Shown here: piece by piece, positions 7,287 to 15,134 of the stretch
Numbering within the stretch: position 1 is the first letter of the stretch
How the letters are laid out: every line of letters begins with the position of its first letter
Assembly: GCF_024733015.1 (NCBI RefSeq)
Contig: NZ_JANKJG010000018.1
Coordinates: forward strand, 1 to 34,571
DNA: 34,571 nt
Direction: 5' to 3'
From: Pseudosulfitobacter koreensis
GTDB taxonomy: Bacteria; Pseudomonadota; Alphaproteobacteria; Rhodobacterales; Rhodobacteraceae
Made by a program: the position numbers and the translations under genes
Notes under the pieces: generated by a model
Databases searched by the model: none
Seen by the model: the letters and a program-made list of their open reading frames with translations, nothing else
Told to the model about the DNA's origin: nothing

Positions 7287-8507
7287 TCACGTTTCGAAGC
7301 TGTGCGGTGCCACGACCTGCTCCATAAGCGTGTTGTCCCATTCGCCATCGACCACAAAATGCGCTGTTGCGCCCAAGAGGGCCGCTTCGATCAGGTTGTG
7401 GTTCACGTAGGCATAAATCCCAGGCTGTTCGAATGTATACATCGCCGCCATGGCCGATCCCCCCCGGCAGAACCAGGTTTCCAAACCGGTGAGCGGGGCA
7501 TCGGTGAAAGAGCCTGTTTCCCAGACGTAGTTGCCGTGACCACCGATCAAGTGTGGTCTGGAATCCCGGTTGCACTGATTGTGGATCATCAACACGGTTT
7601 CACCAACGTTGTATCGCAACGCCCCGCCGCCCGTCAGCGCACCAACCGCACCATTGAAGACCGAGTGGGTCGGTGTGAGCGTGCGCATCGCTTCCAGACT
7701 GTCAGCATAGTCCTCGCCTGCAGTCGAATACTGAGTGAAACGACCATCAGCGTCCCGCGGAAGGTAGTAATCCTGCTCGCCAATATAAGCGATGCTGTCG
7801 TAGCGCAGCGGATTGCCGTCACCATCCTTCAGTCCGTCGCGGGGCAGAACCATGATTGCACCGTTCATCCCATGACACACATGGTAGGGGATCATCGCGC
7901 CACCGGGCGCACAGTGATATGTGAAGCATCCCGCTTTGGTTGCTTTCCATCGCAGCACGGTTTCTTCACCCGGGTAGATGTGGGTGAGTGCGCCGCCGCC
8001 AAGAGCGCCGGTTGCGGCGTGGAAATCGATATTGTGCTCCAGCATGTTATTGACAGGGTTCCGCAACGTGAGCTCAACGTAATCGTCTTGATGAACGATG
8101 ATCAGAGGGCCGGGAACCGAACCGTTATAGGTCATCGCCCAGATGCTGGCGCCCGTATCCTCGTCGACGACGACCAGCCGCTCGCGAGTCTCCATCTCGA
8201 TTTCGACAATTTTCGGCCCACCCGTCGCGACCTGCTCGTGCTCGGGAGCAAAAGGTGGCGTGACCAGCCTCTGTTTTACGCGGGGCAATCCAGCCAGATC
8301 AGAAGGCTCGGCACGTTCGATTGCCTGGGCTTGAGTCTTGATAAATCCCGCGCCGGTCTCGCGCAGCTGCGGTATGGGCATGCGTGCGGGCATGGCTTGA
8401 GCACCGGTTATGCCGCCCGTCAACGCTGCCGCACCTGCCAGCGCTGTTCCGCGCAGCACATTGCGTCGACTGGTCGGTGTGGCGCCAGGATTGATGAATT
8501 TTTTCAT
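7287..8507 (-). CDS. nirK: Copper-containing nitrite reductase (NO-forming)
   Basis: NirK reduces nitrite to nitric oxide in the periplasm, the defining step of denitrification. The 406-residue precursor starts with a Tat signal (Arg-Arg at 14-15, hydrophobic core to about residue 38). Two cupredoxin domains follow. Type 1 copper ligands are His158, Cys199, His209 and Met214; type 2 ligands are His163, His198 and His319. The catalytic pair Asp161 and His281 is present, so the enzyme looks active. GGAG precedes the ATG at 8507. It lies 66 bp after the pseudoazurin gene on the same strand, probably one transcript. No nirV follows. Confidence 0.97.
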   Translation of the reverse strand: MKKFINPGATPTSRRNVLRGTALAGAAALTGGITGAQAMPARMPIPQLRETGAGFIKTQAQAIERAEPSDLAGLPRVKQRLVTPPFAPEHEQVATGGPKIVEIEMETRERLVVVDEDTGASIWAMTYNGSVPGPLIIVHQDDYVELTLRNPVNNMLEHNIDFHAATGALGGGALTHIYPGEETVLRWKATKAGCFTYHCAPGGAMIPYHVCHGMNGAIMVLPRDGLKDGDGNPLRYDSIAYIGEQDYYLPRDADGRFTQYSTAGEDYADSLEAMRTLTPTHSVFNGAVGALTGGGALRYNVGETVLMIHNQCNRDSRPHLIGGHGNYVWETGSFTDAPLTGLETWFCRGGSAMAAMYTFEQPGIYAYVNHNLIEAALLGATAHFVVDGEWDNTLMEQVVAPHSFET

Positions 8508-8573
8508 TGAAATATCTCCTGCTTGGCTTTGTTAAGCTCATGCGCGGCATTCATGACGCGCACGAGCAAGATT

Positions 8574-9017
8574 TTAGAATTCAGCCAGCTGCTTGACGAA
8601 GCGTTCCTTGGCTTTTGGGGGAATGCGCCCTGCAAGGAAGTCGTCCGGAGCGGCGATTTCATCTGCCGCATCGCCAACGGCTATGGTCATCACCATCCCC
8701 ATCGCAAAATGCGGAGCGCATTTGACGGCATACAGCCCTTCGGCATCGAGGGTGACTTCGATTTCCTCGTTGATGCGACCCTTGAACGCATCGGCGCCCT
8801 CGGGAAGCATTCCGACGATGGCCTCAGCGTTGTGGCTCTTGTCGGTCGCCAGGAATTTGACGGTGTCACCTGGCGCGATCTGCAGGAAGGCAGGCTCGAA
8901 AACCATAATCTCCCCATCATCGCCGCGGTTCAGCATCTGGACCTCGTAGGTCTCGGCATAGGCAGCACCCCCCATCAGGGCGGCAACCGCGAAGCCTTTA
9001 ATCATTGTGCGGATCAT
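8574..9017 (-). CDS. Pseudoazurin (periplasmic blue copper electron donor)
   Basis: Pseudoazurin carries electrons in the periplasm, commonly to copper nitrite reductase. The 147-residue precursor has a Sec signal ending at about residue 21 (AYA-ET). The type 1 copper ligands are His62 in the SHNAE motif, and Cys100, His103 and Met108 in KCAPHFAMGM, all expected for the family. The ATG at 9017 was chosen because AAAGGAA lies just upstream and the signal peptide begins properly; an in-frame Met at 9041 would add eight charged residues before the signal. It lies directly upstream of nirK, which fits a donor-acceptor pair, and an NnrR-type operator precedes it. Confidence 0.93.
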   Translation of the reverse strand: MIRTMIKGFAVAALMGGAAYAETYEVQMLNRGDDGEIMVFEPAFLQIAPGDTVKFLATDKSHNAEAIVGMLPEGADAFKGRINEEIEVTLDAEGLYAVKCAPHFAMGMVMTIAVGDAADEIAAPDDFLAGRIPPKAKERFVKQLAEF

Positions 9018-9081
9018 CGAATGTTCCTTTCGCTTGTCCATTTGTGATGATTGCTATGTAAGGGAGTGCGGGCGCCGAACG

Positions 9082-9095
9082 TTGCGCCAGCACAA
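9082..9095. promoter_or_regulatory. NnrR-type operator upstream of pseudoazurin-nirK
   Basis: TTGCGCCAGCACAA matches the TTGCG-N4-CACAA motif reported for NnrR-controlled promoters in Rhodobacter. Its centre is about 71 bp upstream of the pseudoazurin ATG at 9017, so a class II promoter would start near 9047 with a 30-base leader. The same 14 bases occur inverted at 10189-10202. Confidence 0.75.
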
Positions 9096-9183
9096 ACAAT
9101 GCGGCGAAACAGGTGGGCCGACTGCCATGCGCGCAAATTGACGAACGTGCGCATGTCCAGGTGTCTCGGTGACGGAGGGTAAA

Positions 9184-9894
9184 ATGAACTCGGTTCGGAC
9201 AACCCTGCCACGGCTGGACGAAAGCCTGCTGACACACATGCCGCCATTCTCGAAACTGGACAGGCGGCAGATCCGAGAAATCCTGGATCTGGCGACCTCG
9301 CGACGCTACGACCTCGGCGTTAATGTCTTTGAAGAAGGCATGCCTGCCGAACGCTTCTATATGCTGCTTGACGGTCACATTCGGGTCATCCGCACCACGG
9401 AGTCCGGTGAGCACGTCACGGTGCTGCATATTCCAAACGGACAGCTTTTCGGCATCGCGAAGGCGTTGAACCGAGACACCTATCCTGCGACCGCAGTCAC
9501 AGCGACAGAATCGATCGCGTTAAGCTGGCCCACGCGACTTTGGAGCATGTTCGTCAAGGAATACGACGGATTTGCCACTGAAACGTACGGCACAGTCGGC
9601 AAGCGTATGGCCGAAATGAACGACCGGATCATTGCCATGACCACACAACAGGTCGAACAGCGCATCGCGAACGCAATTCTGCGGCTGATCAGCCAATCTG
9701 GCAGAGAAGTCGAGGATGGGATCGAAATCGATTTTCCGGTCACGCGTCAGGATATTTCCGAACTGACCGGCACGACCCTGCATACGGTCAGCCGCCTGCT
9801 GAGCGCATGGGAGAAGGACGGCATCGTCGAGAGTCGGCGCAAGAGGATCAAGGTCTGCGAGCCGCACCGTCTCGTAAAGCTCGGACAATCCTGA
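9184..9894 (+). CDS. nnrR: Crp/Fnr-family regulator of the NnrR/Dnr type (NO-responsive)
   Basis: The 236-residue protein has an N-terminal cyclic-nucleotide-binding-like sensor domain (about 20-130), a dimerisation helix, and a C-terminal winged helix with a helix-turn-helix near 186-210 (VTRQDISELTG and TLHTVSRLL). There is only one cysteine (Cys225), so it cannot carry the iron-sulfur cluster of FNR; this fits the NnrR/Dnr branch, which senses NO through heme. The ATG at 9184 follows GGAGGG by four bases; a GTG at 9169 is less likely. It is divergent from pseudoazurin-nirK and close to nnrS, its expected targets. The exact subgroup name is inferred from context. Confidence 0.85.
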   Translation: MNSVRTTLPRLDESLLTHMPPFSKLDRRQIREILDLATSRRYDLGVNVFEEGMPAERFYMLLDGHIRVIRTTESGEHVTVLHIPNGQLFGIAKALNRDTYPATAVTATESIALSWPTRLWSMFVKEYDGFATETYGTVGKRMAEMNDRIIAMTTQQVEQRIANAILRLISQSGREVEDGIEIDFPVTRQDISELTGTTLHTVSRLLSAWEKDGIVESRRKRIKVCEPHRLVKLGQS

Positions 9895-9929
9895 CCGATG
9901 TCAGACACAACATCAAAACCTGCTCAAGG

Positions 9930-10142
9930 TCAAAGCTCCATCCCTTCGTCGACCGCGTCCTGTAACTCCTGAAGGAAGATTTCTTGGTCGATGCCATATT
10001 CCCGGCAGACGTCCGTCACCGTGCAAAAGCGGTCAAACGCACACCCTACGCAAAGCATTCGATGACGCATAAAGACCTGGATCGTCTGCGGCCACCGCGC
10101 CATGAGCACGGATAATGGCAAATCAAGGGCGTCGTGGCGCAT
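9930..10142 (-). CDS. Small DUF1858-type cysteine-rich protein
   Basis: The 70-residue protein matches the DUF1858 domain, also found at the N-terminus of ScdA/RIC-type iron-sulfur repair proteins and near hybrid-cluster proteins. Cysteines at 31 and 34 form a CVGC motif, with further Cys40 and Cys46, suggesting a redox disulfide or metal site. The ATG at 10142 is preceded by AGGAGG; the in-frame Met at 10202 is upstream of the likely promoter and is rejected. An NnrR-type box lies 53 bp upstream, so the protein is probably made during nitrite respiration and may help resist or repair NO damage. That role is inference. Confidence 0.8.
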   Translation of the reverse strand: MRHDALDLPLSVLMARWPQTIQVFMRHRMLCVGCAFDRFCTVTDVCREYGIDQEIFLQELQDAVDEGMEL

Positions 10143-10188
10143 GGGTTCCTCCTTTTCTTGCACTGTAAGACGATTGCTGTTCGCCACT

Positions 10189-10202
10189 TTGTGCTGGCGC
10201 AA
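10189..10202. promoter_or_regulatory. NnrR-type operator between the DUF1858 gene and nnrS
   Basis: TTGTGCTGGCGCAA is the exact reverse complement of the operator before pseudoazurin. Its centre lies 53 bp from the DUF1858 start, which with a TACAGT -10-like element at 10162-10167 fits a class II leftward promoter. It could also serve nnrS, whose start is 223 bp away. Confidence 0.75.
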
Positions 10203-10279
10203 ACTCGTTGGTCGGATCCTGTCTTAGGTTCGGCATCGTAGAGAGCGAAAAAGAGAGACAAGATTGATGGGATTCCTGA

Positions 10280-10292
10280 CCACGTCACGTGG
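10280..10292. repeat. Perfect palindrome CCACGT-C-ACGTGG
   Basis: The two arms (10280-10285 and 10287-10292) are exact inverted copies around one base. It lies in the 276-bp gap before nnrS, 127 bp from its start. It may be an operator for an unknown regulator; no function can be assigned. Confidence 0.4.
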
Positions 10293-10418
10293 ATCGTACG
10301 GGGAGCATTGCCTTCTTGCCCGGCGCTTTGGGCGTAAGACCACATGATCATCTTCCAACGCTTTCAATAAACGACGTGCCGCTCACAGCTGCGGCAAATC
10401 CCCACGTAGGAGAACGCT

Positions 10419-11618
10419 TTGTCACAGTCCTCTGCTGCCCGTATGCGCGCCTGGCACGGTCCAGCGCTTCTGACCTACGGCTTCCGACCCTTCTTCCTGC
10501 TCGGCGCTGTCTGGGCGGCGGTAGCCATGGGTCTTTGGATATTGATGCTTGCAGGGGTGTTCAGCCCAGCAACGCGGATGGATCTGGTATCCTGGCACGC
10601 CCATGCCTTTCTTTTCGGATACCTTGGCGCAATCATCGCTGGTTTCCTGCTGACGGCGGTTCCGAACTGGACCGGGCGATTGCCTGTCGTGGGCTGGCAG
10701 TTGGGCGGCTTGGTTCTGCTCTGGTTAGCCGGACGGCTGGCAATCCTGGTCTCCCAGCACCTGCCGATGGGATTAGCAGCAGGGATCGACCTCGCCTTCC
10801 CCATTGTGCTTGGCGCGGTCATCTTGCGCGAAATTCTCGCTGGGAAAACTTGGGGCAACCTCGTCGTATTGGCGCTTCTTGCGATATTTACCTTGGCCAA
10901 CGTTTTATTTCATCTCGACGTTGCCAACGGTGACATCGCTGCGAAGGGCATTGGCCTGCGCCTTGGACTCGCTGCGGTGATTGGCATGATTGCCCTGATC
11001 GGAGGACGCATCTTGCCGTCCTTTACGCGAAACTGGCTGGTCAAACGCGGCACCAAATCACTGCCAGCCCCGCCCATGCAGCGCTTCGACAAGGTGACGT
11101 TGCTGATCAGTGCCGCCATTCTGCTGTTGTGGGTATTGACGCCCGACAGCTGGATCACAGGCCTCGCGATGATCATGTTCGCCATATTGCACACTGGTAG
11201 GCTTGTCCGTTGGAGGGGCTATCTGACCGGAGCCGAACCACTGGTCTGGATACTGCATTTCGCTTACGCGATGCTGCCGTTGGGTGCTGTATTGATCAGT
11301 CTGTCAAACCTGCGCCCTGATCTGGTCGATCCGGCAGCCGCGCAGCATCTGTGGATGGCAGGCGCACTGGGATTGATGACACTGGCGGTGATGACACGTG
11401 CGACACTGGGCCATACCGGACAAACACTGCACGCAGGCAATGGCACTGTCGCAATCTATTCGGCTTTGATCGGCTCAATGGTTGTGCGGCTGTTCGCGGG
11501 CAACTTTCCCGGAAACCTGGGATATGAAATCTCCGCAGCTCTCTGGATAGCAGCCTTCATGGGGTTTGCGGTCGTCTACGGTCGGCTTCTCGCGCGACGT
11601 AAAGCAACGGTGGCGTGA
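10419..11618 (+). CDS. nnrS: NnrS family heme-copper membrane protein
   Basis: NnrS is a polytopic membrane protein that carries heme and copper and protects cells from nitrosative stress; its gene is typically NnrR-dependent. The 399-residue product has about twelve membrane helices. The family motif SWHAHAFLFGYLGAIIAGF, followed by LLTAVPNWTG, lies near residues 58-85. Further conserved His residues occur in the segment containing TRATLGHTG (about 325-335). The start is a TTG at 10419, six bases after AGGAG; no ATG is available between this site and the conserved region except an internal Met9. It overlaps the nnrU start. Confidence 0.93.
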   Translation: MSQSSAARMRAWHGPALLTYGFRPFFLLGAVWAAVAMGLWILMLAGVFSPATRMDLVSWHAHAFLFGYLGAIIAGFLLTAVPNWTGRLPVVGWQLGGLVLLWLAGRLAILVSQHLPMGLAAGIDLAFPIVLGAVILREILAGKTWGNLVVLALLAIFTLANVLFHLDVANGDIAAKGIGLRLGLAAVIGMIALIGGRILPSFTRNWLVKRGTKSLPAPPMQRFDKVTLLISAAILLLWVLTPDSWITGLAMIMFAILHTGRLVRWRGYLTGAEPLVWILHFAYAMLPLGAVLISLSNLRPDLVDPAAAQHLWMAGALGLMTLAVMTRATLGHTGQTLHAGNGTVAIYSALIGSMVVRLFAGNFPGNLGYEISAALWIAAFMGFAVVYGRLLARRKATVA

Positions 11619-12286
11619 TGAGCTGGTTCGGCTTCGCAGGCATTTTCGCCGCATTTTTCGCAACACATTCCATTCCTCTTCGTCCTGCGTTCAAGTCCCC
11701 GCTGGTGGCGTGGCTTGGTCGGCGATGGTTTGGCGTGATCTATTCACTCTTGTCACTGATCATGCTGGCACTTCTTATCCATGCGGCTGGCCGAGCACCC
11801 TACGTACAGCTTTGGCCTGTCGCCGAATGGCAGTATCGCGTTGTGCAGGGCGGCATGCTGGTTGTCTGTCTGCTCCTCGCAATGGCCGTGGGACGACCAA
11901 ATCCGTTTTCCTTTGGTGGATGGGAGAACGCACGATTTGAACCTTCACGACCCGGCATCGTCCGGTTGAGCCGCCATCCCTTGCTGCTTGCGCTGGCGCT
12001 GTGGGCCGGACTGCATCTGCTACCCAACGGCAATCTTTCACATGTCATCTTGTTCGGATGTCTTGCGACCTTTGCGCTGGCAGGACAATCGTTGATTGAT
12101 CGCCGCAAAAGACGCGAGCTTGGTGACGTTGTCTGGCAGGATATGCACAACGAAGTGGCGCGCGCATCGCTTTTAGGCGCTCCCCTTTCACGGACAAGTA
12201 CGGCACTTCGCATCGCCGCAGGCGTCGCGCTCTACGCGTTTCTGGTCGCGCTCCACCCTGTCGTGATCGGCGTACCTGCAGGCTGA
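11618..12286 (+). CDS. nnrU: NnrU family membrane protein
   Basis: NnrU is a membrane protein found with nnrS in denitrifiers; its biochemical role is not settled, and it is related to NnrU/isoprenylcysteine-methyltransferase-like proteins. The 222-residue product has about five or six helices, with the segment LSRHPLLLALALWAGLHLL (near residues 117-135) typical of the family. The ATG at 11618 overlaps the nnrS stop (TGATG); an in-frame GTG lies directly before it. It therefore forms an operon with nnrS. An imperfect inverted repeat built on CTGAGT and ACTCAG follows the stop. Confidence 0.88.
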   Translation: MSWFGFAGIFAAFFATHSIPLRPAFKSPLVAWLGRRWFGVIYSLLSLIMLALLIHAAGRAPYVQLWPVAEWQYRVVQGGMLVVCLLLAMAVGRPNPFSFGGWENARFEPSRPGIVRLSRHPLLLALALWAGLHLLPNGNLSHVILFGCLATFALAGQSLIDRRKRRELGDVVWQDMHNEVARASLLGAPLSRTSTALRIAAGVALYAFLVALHPVVIGVPAG

Positions 12287-12513
12287 GTGACGAGCTGAAA
12301 CTCAGTCCGGACGGTATTCCTTATTAAGTACGGCTCAAAGTGTCATGAAGCGTAATCTGTTAACGACTGGCAGGCATGTGCATTTGGTAGTTCCTTCGCA
12401 GGCCTTGAAAAGGCTCCATCCTGGCAACATACTCAAACCAAGCGGGGACGACTTCGCCCAACCGGTTGGTTTACACGCGGGACGGCCCGAACTTTCTCAA
12501 TCGGGACCAAACT

Positions 12514-12942
12514 ATGCGCAGCACCGCAGATCGTATCCGCCAGGCTCTCAGCTTCGAACTCATCGGTTTGTTGATCGTCACGCCACTGTTCGCCTGGTTG
12601 TTTGACCACACCATGAGCGAGATGGGTATGCTGGTCCTGCTTGGCGCCACAGCCGCGACGGCGTGGAATTACATTTTTAACCTGACCTTCGACCACGTTT
12701 TGAACTGGCGTCGGGGCGCCACCCATAAGACGATGCTCTTGCGGATCGCGCATGCTGTATTGTTCGAGGCGACGTTGCTTGTGCTGCTCTTGCCGCTGTT
12801 CGCGTGGTGGCTGGGGACTTCACTGCAGGCGGCGTTGGTTATGGAAGTGACATTTGCCGGCTTCTATCTGGTCTACGCGTTCGTGTTTACCTGGGGTTAC
12901 GATACTCTCTTCCCGCCGCAGCGATCCGGGCAGGGGGCCTGA
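12514..12942 (+). CDS. PACE-family transporter (chlorhexidine efflux type)
   Basis: The 142-residue protein has four membrane helices arranged as two tandem pairs, as in the proteobacterial antimicrobial compound efflux (PACE) family, whose model is Acinetobacter AceI. Glu15, the conserved acidic residue of helix 1 in that family (FELIG here), is present. The motif FNLTFDHVLNWRRG between helices 2 and 3 is also typical. PACE proteins export biocides such as chlorhexidine and natural polyamines. The ATG at 12514 gives the family length; in-frame extension to 12466 is not supported. The next gene starts 2 bp after its stop. Confidence 0.85.
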   Translation: MRSTADRIRQALSFELIGLLIVTPLFAWLFDHTMSEMGMLVLLGATAATAWNYIFNLTFDHVLNWRRGATHKTMLLRIAHAVLFEATLLVLLLPLFAWWLGTSLQAALVMEVTFAGFYLVYAFVFTWGYDTLFPPQRSGQGA

Positions 12943-12944
12943 CA

Positions 12945-13592
12945 ATGGAAGACGAGAGCGTCAGAGGCACCGCACCCTGTTTTGCTCATCTGCTTGTCGA
13001 TGGACATCTGGTTGATCCTGCCACCGCACAGGACGTGGCGCGGTTTCGGCGGGCAGAGAGATCGCGGTTGATTGCGGCACGTTCGCTGTCTTCGGAGGCG
13101 CGGTTGCAGGCAATGGCAACCTTGATAGCAGAGCTTGACGACTTCATCGCGCCACAGGCCAACATGTGCATCGCGGTCTATTGGCCGATCCGGGGCGAGC
13201 CAGACCTGCGTCCTTGGATGCACAAGGTGCAGGCAGCAGGCGCGCAGGTTTTGTTGCCGGTGATGGTTGCCGAGCAGACACCGCTTGAATTTCACACTTG
13301 GTGGCCGGATTGCCGGATGAAACGCGGTTTATGGAATATTCTGGAGCCTGCGGAGGGCGAGGCGCGTGTCCCCGACGTCGTTATCGCTCCCCTCGTCGGT
13401 GTGGATGAAGCACTGTACCGGCTGGGGAATGGCGGTGGATATTATGACCGCACGCTGGTTAGGCTGAATCCGCGACCGCGTGTCGTGGGTGTGGGCTTTG
13501 CGGGTTGCCTTGTGCCAACCATCTATCCGATGCCGTGGGATGTCCCAATGGATGTGGTGGTGTTGTCCGACGGGTCGCGGCTACAAAGGTGA
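12945..13592 (+). CDS. 5-formyltetrahydrofolate cyclo-ligase homologue
   Basis: This family converts 5-formyltetrahydrofolate to 5,10-methenyltetrahydrofolate with ATP, recycling a folate storage form. The 215-residue protein carries the C-terminal signature GNGGGYYDR (near residues 164-172) and the N-terminal Arg-rich helix. The N-terminal 30 residues (acidic, then FAHLLVDGHLVD) are an extension not usual in the short YgfA type; the central WPIRGEPDLRPW matches the substrate region. The ATG at 12945 follows the PACE gene by 2 bp, so they are probably co-transcribed. Why folate recycling should be joined to efflux is not evident. Confidence 0.85.
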   Translation: MEDESVRGTAPCFAHLLVDGHLVDPATAQDVARFRRAERSRLIAARSLSSEARLQAMATLIAELDDFIAPQANMCIAVYWPIRGEPDLRPWMHKVQAAGAQVLLPVMVAEQTPLEFHTWWPDCRMKRGLWNILEPAEGEARVPDVVIAPLVGVDEALYRLGNGGGYYDRTLVRLNPRPRVVGVGFAGCLVPTIYPMPWDVPMDVVVLSDGSRLQR

Positions 13593-13832
13593 GACGCGTG
13601 CCTTGGAGGTGTGGCTTCATTCAGCCCCATCGACTGCAGCCGCAACGGTGAATTCTTTCAGCCAAGCGTCGCCGAGAAAAGGCATCGGATCGGCGCCCTC
13701 TCTTTCAGCAGGTCATGGCCGAGCCCGCGACCAACGCGGTGGTTATATTGCTTTGGATTGCGCACACGCAATCGTCCTGAGCCCGTCCGGTTTCAAGGCA
13801 AGGGCCGGACGGGGAACTGCCAACTTTCCCAA
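13593..13832. other. Intergenic stretch with an inverted repeat
   Basis: No gene was recognised. A 9-bp inverted repeat, CCCGTCCGG at 13782-13790 and CCGGACGGG at 13805-13813, lies between the convergent cyclo-ligase and MarR genes. It could act as a terminator hairpin but lacks a T tract. Confidence 0.4.
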
Positions 13833-14297
13833 CTAAAAGTCGCGGCGCAAAGCCACCGTTTCCAGCTGTTCGAGCACCTTGAAGAATGTCTCAAGTTCTG
13901 CGGGAGGTATTCCGTCGGTCAACGCCTGTTGGCGGCGGAACATGATTGGCAGGATTTTTTCCTTCAGGGCGCGCCCTGCGTCGGTGGCGTTGAGCGGATG
14001 GCGACGCTTGTCGCTCTTATCTTGAACGGACACGATATAACCCTTTTCCACCAACCCCTTGACCGAGCGGCTGATCAGCGCCTTGTCCAGACGACTTTCC
14101 TTCATGATCACACTCATAGTGGCGGACGACTTGCTGCACAGAATGAACAGTACCCGCCATTCGGTCAGGGTGATATTGCTATGCGCCGACAGTGTTCGCG
14201 TCGCCTGTACATTCAGCGCGGTTTGTAACTTGGACAACCGATAAGTCAGATACTGACGCAAATCGCTTTGGGATATGGATTGTTCGCTGTCATTCAT
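13833..14297 (-). CDS. MarR-family transcriptional regulator
   Basis: The 154-residue protein has the MarR winged-helix layout: an N-terminal dimer helix, the recognition region near residues 58-80 (LTEWRVLFIL, then SRLDKALISRSVKGL), and a wing with DKSDKRRHPLNATDAG near 92-107, a strong family signature. MarR proteins usually repress a neighbouring gene and respond to phenolic or other small ligands. The target here is unclear: the divergent side is only a decayed transposase. The start was taken at the ATG at 14297; an in-frame Met at 14339 would add 14 residues that do not resemble the family. No strong ribosome site is visible for either. Confidence 0.88.
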   Translation of the reverse strand: MNDSEQSISQSDLRQYLTYRLSKLQTALNVQATRTLSAHSNITLTEWRVLFILCSKSSATMSVIMKESRLDKALISRSVKGLVEKGYIVSVQDKSDKRRHPLNATDAGRALKEKILPIMFRRQQALTDGIPPAELETFFKVLEQLETVALRRDF

Positions 14298-14684
14298 GGA
14301 TATTAAGATCCAGTAATTCTTGGGGGGCTGCAGGTCCACCGTACAGCTTCGAGTAAATTAAGCTGACCCGTTACAGCAAAATTCCGATTGGTTTGAGTTG
14401 TCAACTTGCAGTGATGCTTATGGTTTTCGCGATCCTCAGTGCGATGGATATCCCCTGTGTGGTTCTTTGAATTTTATGCAGAAAAGGCAAAGCATCATGG
14501 GATCAACGCGGCTGCCGCTATGTCCCGATGCAACGCTTTTTCGGTGATTATGAAATGGCCTCGCTTCAGGCGGAACCCAGAAGATTGGCTGATTTCTCCT
14601 AACCGGAAGCAACTACGTTCTGGCGAAGCCGGGACCTTGCAAGGCAAGCAGGCAGAACTCTCCCGACAGTCCTGCTTCTTCTCG
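14298..14684. other. Region upstream of marR, no intact gene
   Basis: Nothing coding was recognised with confidence, apart from a possible far-decayed upstream part of the IS3 transposase from about 14590. Two dyads are visible: CAGCTT with AAGCTG at 14345-14364 and AGTTG-T-CAACT at 14396-14406. Either could be a MarR operator, since such sites are commonly short palindromes near the gene start. Confidence 0.4.
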
Positions 14685-15049
14685 TGGATAATAGGGATGG
14701 ATTTTATGGCTGAATGGATCGGCGATGGTCGACAGTTCCGGCTTCTGGACGTGCGGGATGACTTCAACCGTGAAGGCCTGGGCATCGAGATCGACTTCTC
14801 GCTACCCGCCGCGCGTGACGTCAGGGCGCTGTCATAGCCCCTCAATTAGCGACATTCCAGAGGTGCTATGGCCCAGACTATATCAGCAGCACCATTCATG
14901 GAATGGGCGGCACACAGGAGGATCGCCCGTCCCACATCAGCCCGGAAAGCCGCAGCAGAACGCCAAGTGGCTCTGGTCTTACACCAACGAGCGCCCCAAC
15001 ATGGGCAACGGCGGCATGGCCCCGCCCAGAAACTGAAGATGCCGCGTAA
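14685..15049 (+). pseudogene. Decayed IS3-family transposase (orfB) remnant
   Basis: Fragments in different frames match the integrase-type transposase of IS3-family elements in the right order. First comes MDFM...DGRQFRLL and [18 protein letters not shown] (frame from 14697, stopping at 14834-14836). Then a GPDYISST piece near 14870, then QPGKPQQNA joined directly to WLWSYTNERPNMGNGG. Finally, after a shift, there is the tail AQKLKM. The usual segment between PQQNA and WLW is missing, so there is an internal deletion as well as frameshifts. Restoring one base near the end would give a KMAA-stop tail ending at 15049. A short hairpin (TCCCCC and GGGGGGA, 15063-15084) after it may belong to the element end. 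Confidence 0.8.
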
Positions 15050-15134
15050 ATTCTACAACCAATCCCCCGCAAAAATGGGGGGATTACCCGTCCAGCAGCA
15101 GCGCAATTTCTGGCCTGGCGGAAACTATGCGACA

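Noticed and set aside
7302..8510. 402-codon open frame on the plus strand
   Set aside because: It lies opposite nirK, which has all copper ligands; the plus-strand product has no family pattern.
9138..9151. TTGACGAACGTGCG as a second Nnr/FNR box before nnrR
   Set aside because: Only the left half-site is convincing; the right half does not match CAA-type ends.
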